DNA from: CAYRJD01 sp965212125 | GTDB lineage: Bacteria > Actinomycetota > Acidimicrobiia > Acidimicrobiales > Poriferisodalaceae | DNA: 64,000 nt | Assembly (NCBI GenBank): GCA_965212125.1 | Contig: OZ243045.1 | Span: 744,001-808,000, forward strand | Reading direction: 5' to 3' | Shown: positions 52,617 to 63,143 of the stretch, piece by piece | Layout of the letters: every line of letters starts with the position of its first letter | How positions within the stretch are numbered: position 1 is the first letter of the stretch | Notes under the pieces: generated by a model | The model's input: the letters and a program-made list of their open reading frames with translations, nothing else | Database searches by the model: none | Told to the model about the DNA's origin: nothing | Translations under genes and position numbers: made by a program

Positions 52617-53422
52617 CGGGTTGGCCACCAGCGATCACGCAACCCAATCAGCACTACAAGCGACACGGCCACTAACAGCAGGCTGATGGCGACGGCGGTG
52701 CCGCGATCTGATTCCATCGCCACGAACACCGCCAGCGGCAGCGTTTGTGTGCGGCCTTGCAGGTTGCCCGCAAAGGTGATGGTGGCACCGAACTCGCCTA
52801 GGGCGCGTGCCCACGTCACCACCAAGGCGCCGATCAGCGCAGGCTTGATCATCGGCAAAGTCACCTTGAAAAACACTCGCAGCGCCGATGCGCCCAAGAC
52901 TTGGGAGGCTGCCTCGTAGCGGGTGTCAAGCCCGCGCAAAGAACCTTCAAGCGCCAAGATCAGCAGGGGAGTGGCGACGAAGGCGTTTGCCAACACGACC
53001 CCCCAAATCGAATACGGCAACAGCAGCCCGGTCGCATCGTGTAGAGGCCCGCCGACCAAGCCACGCCGACCAAGCGCAAACAGCAGGGCGGCGCCACCCA
53101 CAACGGGCGGCAGCACCAGCGGCAACAGCACTAGCGCCCTGACCACCGAGCGCCCCCAAAACTGAACACGGGCTAACACCCACGCCAACGGCACGCCCAC
53201 AAGTGCGGCGACAGCGGTTGCCAGAACCGATGAAATCAGCGACAACACGACCGCATCAAGCACGACACGTGAGCTGAGGAGGGAGCCGAGGCTGCTCCAC
53301 GGTGCCTCAAAGAGCAGGCCAGCTAGCGGCAGTGCGAAGAGCAGCACTCCCAGCGCAGCCAGCGCTAGCAGCGGCCAGGGCGGCCTGTTCGGGGCAGGTT
53401 TGCTCAGGGCAGGCTTATTCAA
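52613..53422 (-). CDS. modB: Molybdate ABC transporter permease
   Basis: 269 aa, five to six membrane helices, with the EAA motif GLDTRYEAASQVLGASALRVFFKVTLPMIKPALIGALVVTWARALGEFGATITFAGN typical of ModB. The GEFGAT segment is a family mark. It overlaps modA upstream and modC downstream by four bases each, so the three are one translationally coupled operon. Confidence 0.92.
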   Translation of the reverse strand: MNKPALSKPAPNRPPWPLLALAALGVLLFALPLAGLLFEAPWSSLGSLLSSRVVLDAVVLSLISSVLATAVAALVGVPLAWVLARVQFWGRSVVRALVLLPLVLPPVVGGAALLFALGRRGLVGGPLHDATGLLLPYSIWGVVLANAFVATPLLILALEGSLRGLDTRYEAASQVLGASALRVFFKVTLPMIKPALIGALVVTWARALGEFGATITFAGNLQGRTQTLPLAVFVAMESDRGTAVAISLLLVAVSLVVLIGLRDRWWPTR

Positions 53423-54210
53423 GGCAGTTCAAAACCGTGTCGGGCGAAGATCGCCTGTGCTGGCGGCGATCGCAAGAAATCCACGAATGCGTGAGCGGTT
53501 GCTTTGTTTTTGCTGTCGCCAAGCACTCCGGCAGCGTAAGAAGTCTGTGGGGGAGAGGCACCGGCCGTCCACGCAATGCCAACTATCTCCGGCGCGAGCG
53601 TGTTGGTTTTGTAGACGATTCCCACGTCTAGCTCGCCGACGGCTAGCAGCGTGGCCAGCGCACTCACGTTGGGAGTTTCGGTGTCGACGCTTGCCGCAAT
53701 GTCGGCCTGAGCTAAGGCCTCGCGCGCTAGAGCTCCGCACGGCACGGCCGCGTTGCATAGCCCGACAAGCAAGCCCCCGCGCTCAAGGTCTGCCAGCCCC
53801 GTTACCTCTGCCGGATTGTTGGCGGGCACCGCTAAGGCGAGGCTGTTTCTTGCCACGACCACCTCGCCGCCAGATAGCGGACGCTCGCGAGCGACCACGG
53901 CCAGATGCGAGGCGGCGGCCGGAATAAAAACGTCACCAGGTGCTCCGGCTAGTAGCTGTTCTCGCAACGCCGAGCTGCCCGCTAGCGATATCTGCACGGC
54001 GGCACGTTCAGCGATGCCGGCTTGCGTCTCAAACAGTTCCGCTAGCTCTTCCATGACGGGCGCCAGCGATGCCGCCGCAAACACGGTTATGTCGCCGACC
54101 GCGCTTCCGTTGATGGCATCGTCGTTTGTTTGGCTGGCGCACCCGGCGGCTCCTGCCATCAGCAGCAACCCAACCGTCAGCAGTCCAGCCATTGCCGACC
54201 GACGCAGCAA
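53419..54210 (-). CDS. modA: Molybdate-binding lipoprotein
   Basis: 263 aa from a TTG at 54210; the frame extends further, but longer starts would overlap the divergent hydrolase gene. An ATG at 54192 is the other candidate. Signal peptide with lipobox-like AGAAGC, then ITVFAAASLAPVMEELAELFE and ISLAGSSALREQLLAGAPGDVFIPAA, the ModA oxyanion-binding loops. Binds molybdate or tungstate outside the membrane and delivers it to ModBC. First gene of modABC. Confidence 0.85.
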   Translation of the reverse strand: MLRRSAMAGLLTVGLLLMAGAAGCASQTNDDAINGSAVGDITVFAAASLAPVMEELAELFETQAGIAERAAVQISLAGSSALREQLLAGAPGDVFIPAAASHLAVVARERPLSGGEVVVARNSLALAVPANNPAEVTGLADLERGGLLVGLCNAAVPCGALAREALAQADIAASVDTETPNVSALATLLAVGELDVGIVYKTNTLAPEIVGIAWTAGASPPQTSYAAGVLGDSKNKATAHAFVDFLRSPPAQAIFARHGFELP

Positions 54211-54225
54211 GCCCGCACGTAAGGA

Positions 54226-54244
54226 AGCTGTATAAGTTTTAGCG
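54226..54244. promoter_or_regulatory. Divergent modA / hydrolase promoter region
   Basis: The plus strand has TATAAG 14 bases before the hydrolase ATG, a plausible -10 for a nearly leaderless transcript. The minus strand has TTATAC in the modA direction. Overlapping divergent -10 boxes in so short a gap would couple the two transcripts. Based on motif resemblance only. Confidence 0.35.
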
Positions 54245-55147
54245 ATGCCTACAACCCTGGACTGGTACGGCTGCGCCACATATCGCCTACGCACTGCCGG
54301 CCTCACGATCTTCCTGGACGCCTACATAGACCGCGCCACCAATGCGCAAGGCCCGGGAGTCACCGCAGACGACGTGACCGAAGCCGACTGGATTCTGGTT
54401 GGCCATTCCCATTTTGATCATCTGTACGGCGCCGAACGAATCTTAGCGAACACCAACGCAACGCTGGTGGGCTCTTATGAATCGGTGCGGGTGATGGAAA
54501 GCGCCGGCGTGCCGACCGATCGCATGATCTGCGTGGGCGGCGGCGAGCGCATCGACCTGGGCGCTGGCGTGAGCGTCAGCGTTTATCCCAGCCAGCATTC
54601 ATGCGTTTGGTCGCACCAAGAAATGGAACAGCCCGGGACGGTTTGCGTGGGTGATTTGGGCGTTACCTGGCAAGAACAACAGGAGCGCTTTGCCGAGCTA
54701 ATGAAATATTTGTCTAGCGAGGTTGATCCAGCCACCAGCGAGCACATCGCGCAGTGCGGTGCCGGGCACAGCGATCGCGGTGACGGCGGAACGCTGGTGT
54801 ATCTGCTGGAAACCCCCGACGGGTCGGTTTTGTTTCAGGACACCTCCGGGCATTGGTCTGGGGTTCTCAAAGACCTGCGACCCGATGTGGCGATTTTGGC
54901 GGTGGCGGGGCGCGGCAATATTGACGGCGAACCCATCCAAGGTTCGCTGGCGCAGTTCATCGGCAGGCAGGTGGATCTGCTGCGCCCGGCCCGAGTGTTG
55001 TTTAGTCATCACGACAACTGGCTGCCGGGATTTTCCATACCGACCGACACCACGCCCATCAAAGAAGAGATTGCGCGGGTGCGCCCCGGAGTGGAGGTGC
55101 TTGAGCCGGGTTATTTGGAGGGCACCGAGATTCTGCCGCTGCGGTAG
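54245..55147 (+). CDS. MBL-fold metallohydrolase
   Basis: 300 aa, ATG start. Metallo-beta-lactamase fold of the UlaG-like branch: LDWYGCATYRLRTAGLTIFLDAYIDR, metal motif GHSHFDHLYGAERI (HxHxDH near residue 58), a later LLETPDGSVLFQDTSGHW and FSHHDNW. Probably hydrolyses a phosphoester or lactone; substrate unknown. Divergent from modA and convergent with an alcohol dehydrogenase. Confidence 0.87.
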   Translation: MPTTLDWYGCATYRLRTAGLTIFLDAYIDRATNAQGPGVTADDVTEADWILVGHSHFDHLYGAERILANTNATLVGSYESVRVMESAGVPTDRMICVGGGERIDLGAGVSVSVYPSQHSCVWSHQEMEQPGTVCVGDLGVTWQEQQERFAELMKYLSSEVDPATSEHIAQCGAGHSDRGDGGTLVYLLETPDGSVLFQDTSGHWSGVLKDLRPDVAILAVAGRGNIDGEPIQGSLAQFIGRQVDLLRPARVLFSHHDNWLPGFSIPTDTTPIKEEIARVRPGVEVLEPGYLEGTEILPLR

Positions 55148-55163
55148 CGACCCGCTCGCCGTC

Positions 55164-55185
55164 CGCCCGGCGCAGTCAGCCGGCG
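55164..55185. terminator. Possible hairpin between convergent genes
   Basis: A GC-rich hairpin (CGCC, bulged C, GGC, seven-base loop, GCC, GGCG) lies between two convergent stops. No T-run follows, so it is at most a weak bidirectional terminator. Confidence 0.3.
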
Positions 55186-55188
55186 CAG

Positions 55189-56280
55189 CTAGAAAGTAAT
55201 CACCGTCCGGTTGATAGATCCGGCCTTCATCAACGCATAGCCCTCATTGACCTGCTCCAGATCCATGGTTGAGCTAACTATCTCATCGAGCATTAGCTGA
55301 CCTTGGTTATACAAATCAATCAGCATCGGAATGTCGGTTCGGAAGCGATTCGAACCCATCGTTGAACCCTGCAAGCGCTTCTCCGACAGCAGGTCTATGC
55401 CACGGATCTCAACGGTTGACTTAGACGGAATCATTCCGATAACGGTGGCGGTGCCACCAATCGCCAACATCGCAAACGCCTGCTGAGCGGTCTCCGACAG
55501 CCCGATCGCTTCAAAGCTGTACTCAACGCCCACGCCGCCCGTCAGTTCTTTCACCGCCGCTACTACGTCTTCAACTTCGCTGGCATTGATGCAATCCGAA
55601 GCGCCCACCGTCTGCGCGGTCGCAAGTTTTTCGGCGGTCATATCGACCGCGATAATCCGACTAGCGCCTGCGATGCGTGCGCCTTGCACGGCCGATAGGC
55701 CAATGCCGCCGCAACCGATAACGCAAACCACGCTGCCAACGCCGACACCAGCGGTGCGAACGGCCGCTCCAAATCCGGTCAGCACACCGCAGCCGATCAG
55801 GCAGGCTTTTTCCAGCGCCACATCGGGTGTCACCTTCACCACGCCGTTTTGATGCACCAGCATCTCTTCGGCAAAGCCGCCCAGGCGAGCCATCTGGTCA
55901 ACCCCGGTGCCGTCTTGGCGGCTGAGGCGTGCCGATGCGTCCTTTGGGCGTGAGGTGGCTTTGAAGTTTTGGCAGCGGTGCGGATTGCCCGACAGACAGC
56001 TTGCGCACTGCCCGCAGAAAATCGACAGACAAGCGACCACGTGATCGCCGGGCTTTACGTAGCTGACATCACGCCCGACCGCTTGGACAATGCCCGCCGA
56101 TTCGTGCCCCATCACCATCGGTAGGTTCGTCCGAAACAGCCCTTCCATAAAGTGCAGGTCGCTGTGGCACAGCCCGGCGCCGACGGTTTGGATCAGCACT
56201 TCTTGTGCGTCTGGCTTGTCAATCGCCAGATCCTCAATTGCTAGATCGCCGGGTTGTTCGCTTAGAACCGCTGCCTTCAT
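55189..56280 (-). CDS. Zinc-dependent alcohol dehydrogenase (class III-like MDR)
   Basis: 363 aa. Catalytic zinc site LCHSDLHFMEG and GHESAGIVQAVG; structural zinc Cys cluster CGQCASCLSGNPHRCQ; NAD motif VIGCGGIGLSAVQGARIAGASRIIAVD. The class III type without the glutathione-specific features is common in actinobacteria as NDMA- or mycothiol-dependent alcohol/aldehyde dehydrogenase. Substrate open. Divergent from the putative selenoprotein, with 57 bases between starts. Confidence 0.88.
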   Translation of the reverse strand: MKAAVLSEQPGDLAIEDLAIDKPDAQEVLIQTVGAGLCHSDLHFMEGLFRTNLPMVMGHESAGIVQAVGRDVSYVKPGDHVVACLSIFCGQCASCLSGNPHRCQNFKATSRPKDASARLSRQDGTGVDQMARLGGFAEEMLVHQNGVVKVTPDVALEKACLIGCGVLTGFGAAVRTAGVGVGSVVCVIGCGGIGLSAVQGARIAGASRIIAVDMTAEKLATAQTVGASDCINASEVEDVVAAVKELTGGVGVEYSFEAIGLSETAQQAFAMLAIGGTATVIGMIPSKSTVEIRGIDLLSEKRLQGSTMGSNRFRTDIPMLIDLYNQGQLMLDEIVSSTMDLEQVNEGYALMKAGSINRTVITF

Positions 56281-56321
56281 GCCCCTTGTTTATCGCTTTT
56301 TAGGTAGATGTGCTTGTGCGA

Positions 56322-56327
56322 TACAAT
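56322..56327 (+). promoter_or_regulatory. Candidate -10 box of the selenoprotein gene
   Basis: TACAAT lies 10 bases before the ATG at 56338, so the transcript would have a very short leader. No convincing -35 at the right spacing. Confidence 0.4.
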
Positions 56328-56337
56328 TGGGGCACCT

Positions 56338-56952
56338 ATGGCTAACTCACACGGCTTTTTACCCAAGGTGGCGAATCTGAGCGACAGCCAGCAGCAGCGC
56401 CTTGACACTTGGTATGCGAAGGCTTACCAGGACGACAACCTGTTTAGAACTCTGGCTAACGACGAGTCAACCTTGGATCTGTTTTTGGATTGGGTCGGGG
56501 CTATGTATGCGGCGAGTCGAGGTGTTGGGCTAGACCCGCACATGTTGGAGCTGTGCCGCATTCGGATGGCGAACCGCAACGAGTGCTTTCACTGAAGCCT
56601 GGTTAAAAGCGCATCGTTGATGCGCCCTGAGAGTGCGGATGAAGCTGCGGCTGCGCCCGATCCCGACGGCATAACTGAGGAGATGCTGACCGAGCTTGGC
56701 GACTATGAAAACTCGGCGCACCTGGCGCCGTCGTGGAAGGTCGCATTGAAGCTGGCCGACCATATGTCTGGCACCAACAACGGTGCCATTCCCGAGGCGC
56801 TTTATGCGCAGATGCAAGAGCATTTCAATGAGGCTCAAATCTTGCGGCTGGGTGCTCTGCTGGCGGTCGCCAGCGGCTGGCAGCGAATGATTGAGGCGTT
56901 TGGTATTCGCCCCGATCACTATGTGGATGGGGAAGCTGGCCCCTGGCGCTAG
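56338..56952 (+). CDS. Probable selenoprotein: CMD/AhpD-like protein with UGA-encoded CxxU
   Basis: 204 aa if the in-frame TGA at 56593-56595 is read as selenocysteine (Sec86); otherwise it splits into an 85-aa and a 111-aa fragment. The ATG at 56338 follows ttgggg. The N-terminal helices lead to LELCRIRMANRNECFH, then U, then SLVKSASLM. That aligns with the carboxymuconolactone-decarboxylase/AhpD signature, where two Cys separated by two residues form the redox centre: Cys83 is present and position 86 is the TGA. Downstream, ALKLADHMSGTNNGAIPEALYAQMQEHFNEAQILRLGALLAVASGWQRMIEAFG is the second half of the same fold. Frame, length and spacing are intact on both sides. CxxU AhpD-like selenoproteins are known in bacteria. 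A redox (peroxide- or disulfide-reducing) role is likely. A TGC-to-TGA error is the main alternative. Confidence 0.8.
56593..56625 (+). promoter_or_regulatory. Sec codon with bacterial SECIS-like hairpin
   Basis: After TGA come 13 bases, then GCGCATC (56609-56615), loop GTT (56616-56618), and GATGCGC (56619-56625). All seven stem pairs are Watson-Crick. The loop begins with G, 20 nt after the UGA, inside the 16-37 nt window and with the early-loop G described for bacterial SECIS elements read by SelB. The lower part of the stem is not obvious. Confidence 0.7.
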
Positions 56953-58715
<1,763 letters not shown>

Positions 58716-58719
<4 letters not shown>

Positions 58720-59630
58720 CCTTTGGCTATGACGTGCGGCGGCGGCCAAACGCCTGACACCTCGCCGGTCGTAATCAGATGCTCCAAGACGACAGCCAGG
58801 TTTTGCAGCAGGTCGTTCATCTCATCGCCGGTAATGCCGCCTTGGTCAGGGTCAAGCACGGCCGCGGCCAGAGCGTCCGTGTCGGCTTCGACTTGCTTGC
58901 GTCCGGCCAGGCCTTCTTCGGTTTGCTGGCCGCTCTCGTCAATCCAGCCGCGCTCAACTAGCTGCGCGAATGCAGTGTCCCATTCCTGCTCGGTCCAGCC
59001 GCGGATGTTCAGAATGGTTTCCGCATTGCCGTGGCCGTGCGAGACCATCATCACGTGGCATTGCACGGGGTCAAGGTCGTTGGCGGCCAGCGCGATGTTG
59101 TGCCCGTCGAAGCGGAACTCTCGCAGCAGCGTGCAGCCGTGCCACATCGTCATTAAGTCGTCGCTGGCGGGCGTATCTGTTGGCCACGGCTCCTTCGCCC
59201 AAGCGGCATAGAGCGGGCGGGCGCCGATCGGCAGCTGGTCGGTGAACTTCCGCAGCGTTGTGGCGGCTTGCGAAACTGCGTCCTGGTTGGCGAAGTCGCC
59301 CAGGCTGCGGTTCAGTGCCTGGGCGGTTATCTCGATTTGCTTGGCTCGGACAGCGGGCGGCTCCATGATGTCCCAGCAGTTGGGCACGGCTCTTTCAATC
59401 ATGCGGGGCGCAAAGTTGTAGAAGCTGGCGGTGACGGTGCCCGCGCCCACACGCCCCATAGGCGCCGACCGATAGGCGAAGTAGGCGTGCCACCAGCCCT
59501 TGAAACCGGCGTCGGTGAAACCGCTGACCTCACGGGCGTAATAGCAAACGGTGTGGATCGGCTCAACCAGCCCCGCTAGCGCGCGAATCGGGTTGGAGTC
59601 GCCTTCTTGTCCTCTGGGGATTTCGCCCAC
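58716..59630 (-). CDS. SCO6745-family protein
   Basis: 304 aa, GTG start. N-terminal LVEPIHTVCYYAREVSGFTDAGFKGWWHAYFAYRSAPMGRVGAGTVTASFYNF is characteristic of this actinobacterial family. The C-terminal half (LREFRFDGHNIALAANDLDPVQCHVMMVSHG and GWTEQEWDTAFAQLVERGWIDESGQQTEEG) looks like a winged-helix module, which would suit a ligand-responsive regulator. No reaction is known. Its stop overlaps the GlnRS start (GTGA). Confidence 0.8.
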
Positions 59631-59677
59631 GTTGCTGCGGCCGGTCTTCTAGCTGCTAGGTCTGCCTCTGCCTTGGC

Positions 59678-60163
59678 CTAAGCCTCGGCCGAAGCCTTGA
59701 TGGCGGCCAGGGTCGCTTCAATGCCATCCGCCACCATCTTGTTGCGGGCGGTCAGCATTTCCTCGCCGGCCTCAGCCATCGCTGGCGGTATGTCGTCAAC
59801 TATCCAAGCCTCGGTCAGTTTTGTGCCGCCTGAGTTGTTGTCTTGCATGCTGTAGGTCCAGCGTGAGTAGGGGCCGCCGCCTTCCATGTCTCTCACGATG
59901 AACTCAAACTGTGAGCCGGGTTCGGCGACGGTTATCTCGCAGCTGGACTCCCACGCATGCGAAGGCATGTCGCCCATGCTTGCCATTTCGTTGGTGCCGA
60001 TAAATGTTGCGCCGACCTGGCTGGGGGAGCCTTCGGACCACTTGCCGCCGGTGCTTTCGGGGCTCCACTCACCCATGCGGGTCAGGTCGCTAACCATGTT
60101 GTAAACGTCGGCGGGGGCTGCCGCTATGTCAATGGATGCCTCGTGGGCAAGATTTACAGTCAT
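59678..60163 (-). CDS. SRPBCC (START-like) family protein
   Basis: 161 aa. Helix-grip fold: ASIDIAAAPADVYNMVSDLTRMGEWSPESTGGKW, then strands FEFIVRDMEGGGPYSRWTYSMQ and a long C-terminal helix. This polyketide-cyclase-like family binds hydrophobic ligands in a central cavity. Overlaps the phosphotransferase gene upstream by four bases. Confidence 0.85.
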   Translation of the reverse strand: MTVNLAHEASIDIAAAPADVYNMVSDLTRMGEWSPESTGGKWSEGSPSQVGATFIGTNEMASMGDMPSHAWESSCEITVAEPGSQFEFIVRDMEGGGPYSRWTYSMQDNNSGGTKLTEAWIVDDIPPAMAEAGEEMLTARNKMVADGIEATLAAIKASAEA

Positions 60164-61680
60164 GGCGACACATTAGCAGTCGCTGCGTGAACAAAACCCG
60201 AGTAGGTCGGCTGGTCGATAGCCACCTGGTGCACCACTGAGTGCCGCAGGTATTCCTGCAGGCCGGGCGCGTCTAGCGGCATTGACTCATCACGCAGGCG
60301 GTGGACGAGTTGCCAACGCATCTGGTTGAGTGAGTTGTGCTCCAGCGCCGGGTCAAGCTCCAGCAGTTCGGCTAGCGCGGCCAGCTCGTGGCGGCGCAGT
60401 TCCGGGCTGATTAGCAGCTCGCGTCTGGCGATGTTGATGGTGTTGCCCGCTACCCGTGCCAGAAAGTTCGTGCGTGCCGTTGTTGCCGCCATCACGTCGC
60501 CGTGCAGAAAATCACGCACGCTCACCAGCAGCTCTTCCAGCGTGGGCATTTCTGCGTCGCTGGATGGGGTTGCGGTGGCTGCGCCCGCCTCGCCAGCGGT
60601 GCTCGCCTCGCCAAGAGTCGGATCTTCCAGCAGCCGCTGAGCGCTCGGCAACAGATCAACCGGCCCCGGTATCAGCAGGTTCACGCAGTCCACCTGGCAT
60701 TCGGAACTGCGGCGGCCGATGGCTGGGCGCTCAACGGTTGCGTCGGGACCTGTGCGGTAGTGCTCGGCCATGCTGAGGCAACCCACCGCCCACCAAAAAG
60801 ACCCGAAGACCTCCCAGTAGCGCACGTGGGCTAGATCAACGGTCAGCCCGGACTGCTCCTCGTAGCCCCGCAGCAGGTCTTCAAACTTGCCGAAGCCGCC
60901 GACCGGCAGATCACGGCGACCGAAACGCCAAGAGTTGGTGCAGATCCAACCCAAGTCTCGCATCGGATCGCCGATGTGAACCGACTCCCAATCCAGCACG
61001 GCTACCAAGCCTTCGGTTTCATCAACCATGAGGTTTCCGTTGCGGAAATCGTTGTGTACCAGCGCCGGCGAAAACTCCGTAACCATGTTTTCACGCAGCC
61101 AGCGAGCGGTGAAATCAATCATTGGCTGCGGGGTTGGGAACGCCTGGTAGCGCTCCCAGGTTTGAGTGAGGTAATCCGCCGGCGGCACGTGCCGCAGCAG
61201 TTTGCCCAGGCCCGTTGCGTCAAGATCGATTGCGTGTATGCGAGCTAGCTCCTGGCCGCATTGGTACGCCAGCTTGGGTCGGATTGCGTCTAGCTCTGGC
61301 GCCCTGACTATGCGCGAGCCCAGCGTTACGCCGTCCAGCCATTCCATCAGGAACCCCGCGCCCACGCCGTCGTCGGGCTGCAGCACGTAGAGCACTTCAG
61401 GTTCGGGCACCCCGGCTTGGCGAGCGGTCTGCATGGCAAGAGCTTCGACGGCTAGCCCGCTGGCGTGTTCGGCGTCGCGGTCAATCCCACCGGTGCCACG
61501 CCGCAAGCAAACGTCGCGCTGGCTGTTATCTGTGGCTGCGACGGTTACCCGATAGGTCTCCATGCTGGCGCCGCTTGAGAGGCGCTCAATGCCTAGCAAA
61601 GCCGTGCAGTTAGGTAGCTCGCGCAACAGCGTGCGCTCAAGTGCGTCGGCGAACTCTGTTGGATCGGATTCTGATGACAC
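60160..61680 (-). CDS. Aminoglycoside-phosphotransferase-like kinase fused to DUF6285
   Basis: 506 aa. Residues about 15-330 form the APH/choline-kinase-type domain: catalytic loop LVHNDFRNGNLMV (HNDxRxxN) and metal Asp in AVLDWESVHIGDPMRDLGW. These actinobacterial kinases often sit with acyl-CoA dehydrogenases. Residues about 385-480 (LLVSVRDFLHGDVMAATTARTNFLARVAGNTINIARREL) resemble DUF6285. Substrate unknown. It heads the run kinase, SRPBCC, SCO6745, GlnRS. Confidence 0.83.
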   Translation of the reverse strand: MSSESDPTEFADALERTLLRELPNCTALLGIERLSSGASMETYRVTVAATDNSQRDVCLRRGTGGIDRDAEHASGLAVEALAMQTARQAGVPEPEVLYVLQPDDGVGAGFLMEWLDGVTLGSRIVRAPELDAIRPKLAYQCGQELARIHAIDLDATGLGKLLRHVPPADYLTQTWERYQAFPTPQPMIDFTARWLRENMVTEFSPALVHNDFRNGNLMVDETEGLVAVLDWESVHIGDPMRDLGWICTNSWRFGRRDLPVGGFGKFEDLLRGYEEQSGLTVDLAHVRYWEVFGSFWWAVGCLSMAEHYRTGPDATVERPAIGRRSSECQVDCVNLLIPGPVDLLPSAQRLLEDPTLGEASTAGEAGAATATPSSDAEMPTLEELLVSVRDFLHGDVMAATTARTNFLARVAGNTINIARRELLISPELRRHELAALAELLELDPALEHNSLNQMRWQLVHRLRDESMPLDAPGLQEYLRHSVVHQVAIDQPTYSGFVHAATANVSP

Positions 61681-61726
61681 GATTAGCCAACAGTAGTTGC
61701 GCTTGTTGCGCTTGTAAGTTGCTGAT

Positions 61727-63106
61727 GTGCCAGCCGATCTGCTGATAACGGGCGTTGTGCCGTTGGACGCATCTGCCGCAACGCCTGAGCAGGCTTGGCG
61801 CGGTCAGCTAAGCGACTTCGGCTCGCCGGTTGACGTGGCGATTAGCGATGGTCGCATTGCGGCGATCACACCCGCCGCCGCCACGCCTGCCGCAGGTGGC
61901 GCCGCCGGGGCTTCCGGGCAATCCGCCGCACGGCGGGTCATCTCCGGCGAGGAGGCCTTCTTGCTGCCCGGCTTGTGCGACATTCAGGTTCATTTCCGCA
62001 CGCCCGGCGCGCAGGAAAGCGAAACCATCACCTCCGGGTCAATCGCCGCGGCGGTAGGCGGCGTTACCGCTTGCGTGATGATGCCCAACACGCTGCCGCC
62101 CATCGACAGCGTTGCAATGATGCAAGAAGTGCTGGCGCTCACCGCCGGAGCGCCCTGCGATGTGCGCACTTCGGCCTGCGTGTCGGTCACCCGTGCAGGG
62201 GAGCGCACGGTTGATTTTGCCGCGCTGCACGCAGCCGGCGTGCGCGTATTTACCGACGATGGCGATGCGGTAGCCGACGACGCAGTCATGGAGGCCGCGC
62301 TGGCAGCGACAACCACGCTGCCGGGAGCGGTCATCAGCCAGCACGCCGAAGACCCGACCATGGTGGCCGGTGGGGTTATCAACTCCGGCGCAGTAGCACA
62401 GCAGCTAGGCGTGCCGGGTCGGCCGGGGGAGGCCGAGGAAACCATCGTGGTGCGTGACCTTGAGCTAGCGCGCCGAACCGGCGGGCGCTATCACGTCTTG
62501 CATCTCTCCACCGCCGGTGCGTTGGCAGCGGTGCGATCCGCAAAGGCCGCAGGCGTAAATGTGACCGCAGAGGTAACGCCGCAACATCTGGTGCTCACCG
62601 AAGAAGACGTGCCACGGCTTGGCACTGACGGAAAGATGAACCCACCGCTGCGGCGTGCAACCGACGTTGGCGCGTTGCGTGCCGGGCTGGCAGATGGTGC
62701 GTTGGATGCGGTCGCCACCGATCACGCACCGCACAGCGCACACCTAAAGGCGCTTTCGCTAGCCGAGGCGCCGCCGGGGATGCTGGGGGTAGAGACAATG
62801 GCGGCAGTGCTTTGGACCGAGATGGTTGCTACCGGCGAGATTTCGCCACGCCGCTTTGTGCAGGTCACCTCTAGCAGCCCCGCAGCAATCGCGGGCATAG
62901 CCGAGCACGGCCGACCGATCGCTGTTGGCGAACCCGCCAACCTGGTCGTGTTCGACCCGAAGCAAACCTGGACCGTTGATCGTGCCAGCCTGCACAGCCG
63001 CAGTGAAAACACTCCGTGGCACGGTCGCAGCCTGATTGGTCGCCCTCGCCATACAGTGTTAGCTGGTGCGGCCGTGGTGGTCGACGCTGTGCCCGCGCTG
63101 GATTAG
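61727..63106 (+). CDS. Dihydroorotase-like amidohydrolase with altered first zinc ligand
   Basis: 459 aa, GTG start. Class I dihydroorotase architecture: FLLPGLCDIQVHFRTPG at residues 79-94, GGVTACVMMPNTLPPIDS, VFTDDGDAV, ISQHAEDP, YHVLHLSTAGAL and VATDHAPHS. The usual zinc motif HxH reads Gln87-Val-His89, so the first His is replaced. The later ligands are present. It may use one metal less, act on another substrate, or be inactive. An Ala/Gly-rich insertion lies at 50-68. Not beside other pyr genes. Confidence 0.83.
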   Translation: MPADLLITGVVPLDASAATPEQAWRGQLSDFGSPVDVAISDGRIAAITPAAATPAAGGAAGASGQSAARRVISGEEAFLLPGLCDIQVHFRTPGAQESETITSGSIAAAVGGVTACVMMPNTLPPIDSVAMMQEVLALTAGAPCDVRTSACVSVTRAGERTVDFAALHAAGVRVFTDDGDAVADDAVMEAALAATTTLPGAVISQHAEDPTMVAGGVINSGAVAQQLGVPGRPGEAEETIVVRDLELARRTGGRYHVLHLSTAGALAAVRSAKAAGVNVTAEVTPQHLVLTEEDVPRLGTDGKMNPPLRRATDVGALRAGLADGALDAVATDHAPHSAHLKALSLAEAPPGMLGVETMAAVLWTEMVATGEISPRRFVQVTSSSPAAIAGIAEHGRPIAVGEPANLVVFDPKQTWTVDRASLHSRSENTPWHGRSLIGRPRHTVLAGAAVVVDAVPALD

Positions 63107-63143
63107 CCAGCCAGCACGGGATTAGCCAGCACCGGAACAACTG

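Noticed and set aside
56617..56952. A separate 111-aa gene starting at ATG 56617
   Set aside because: It is in the same frame as the upstream half and lacks a ribosome site, and its sequence is the second half of the same fold. Readthrough of the TGA explains it better.
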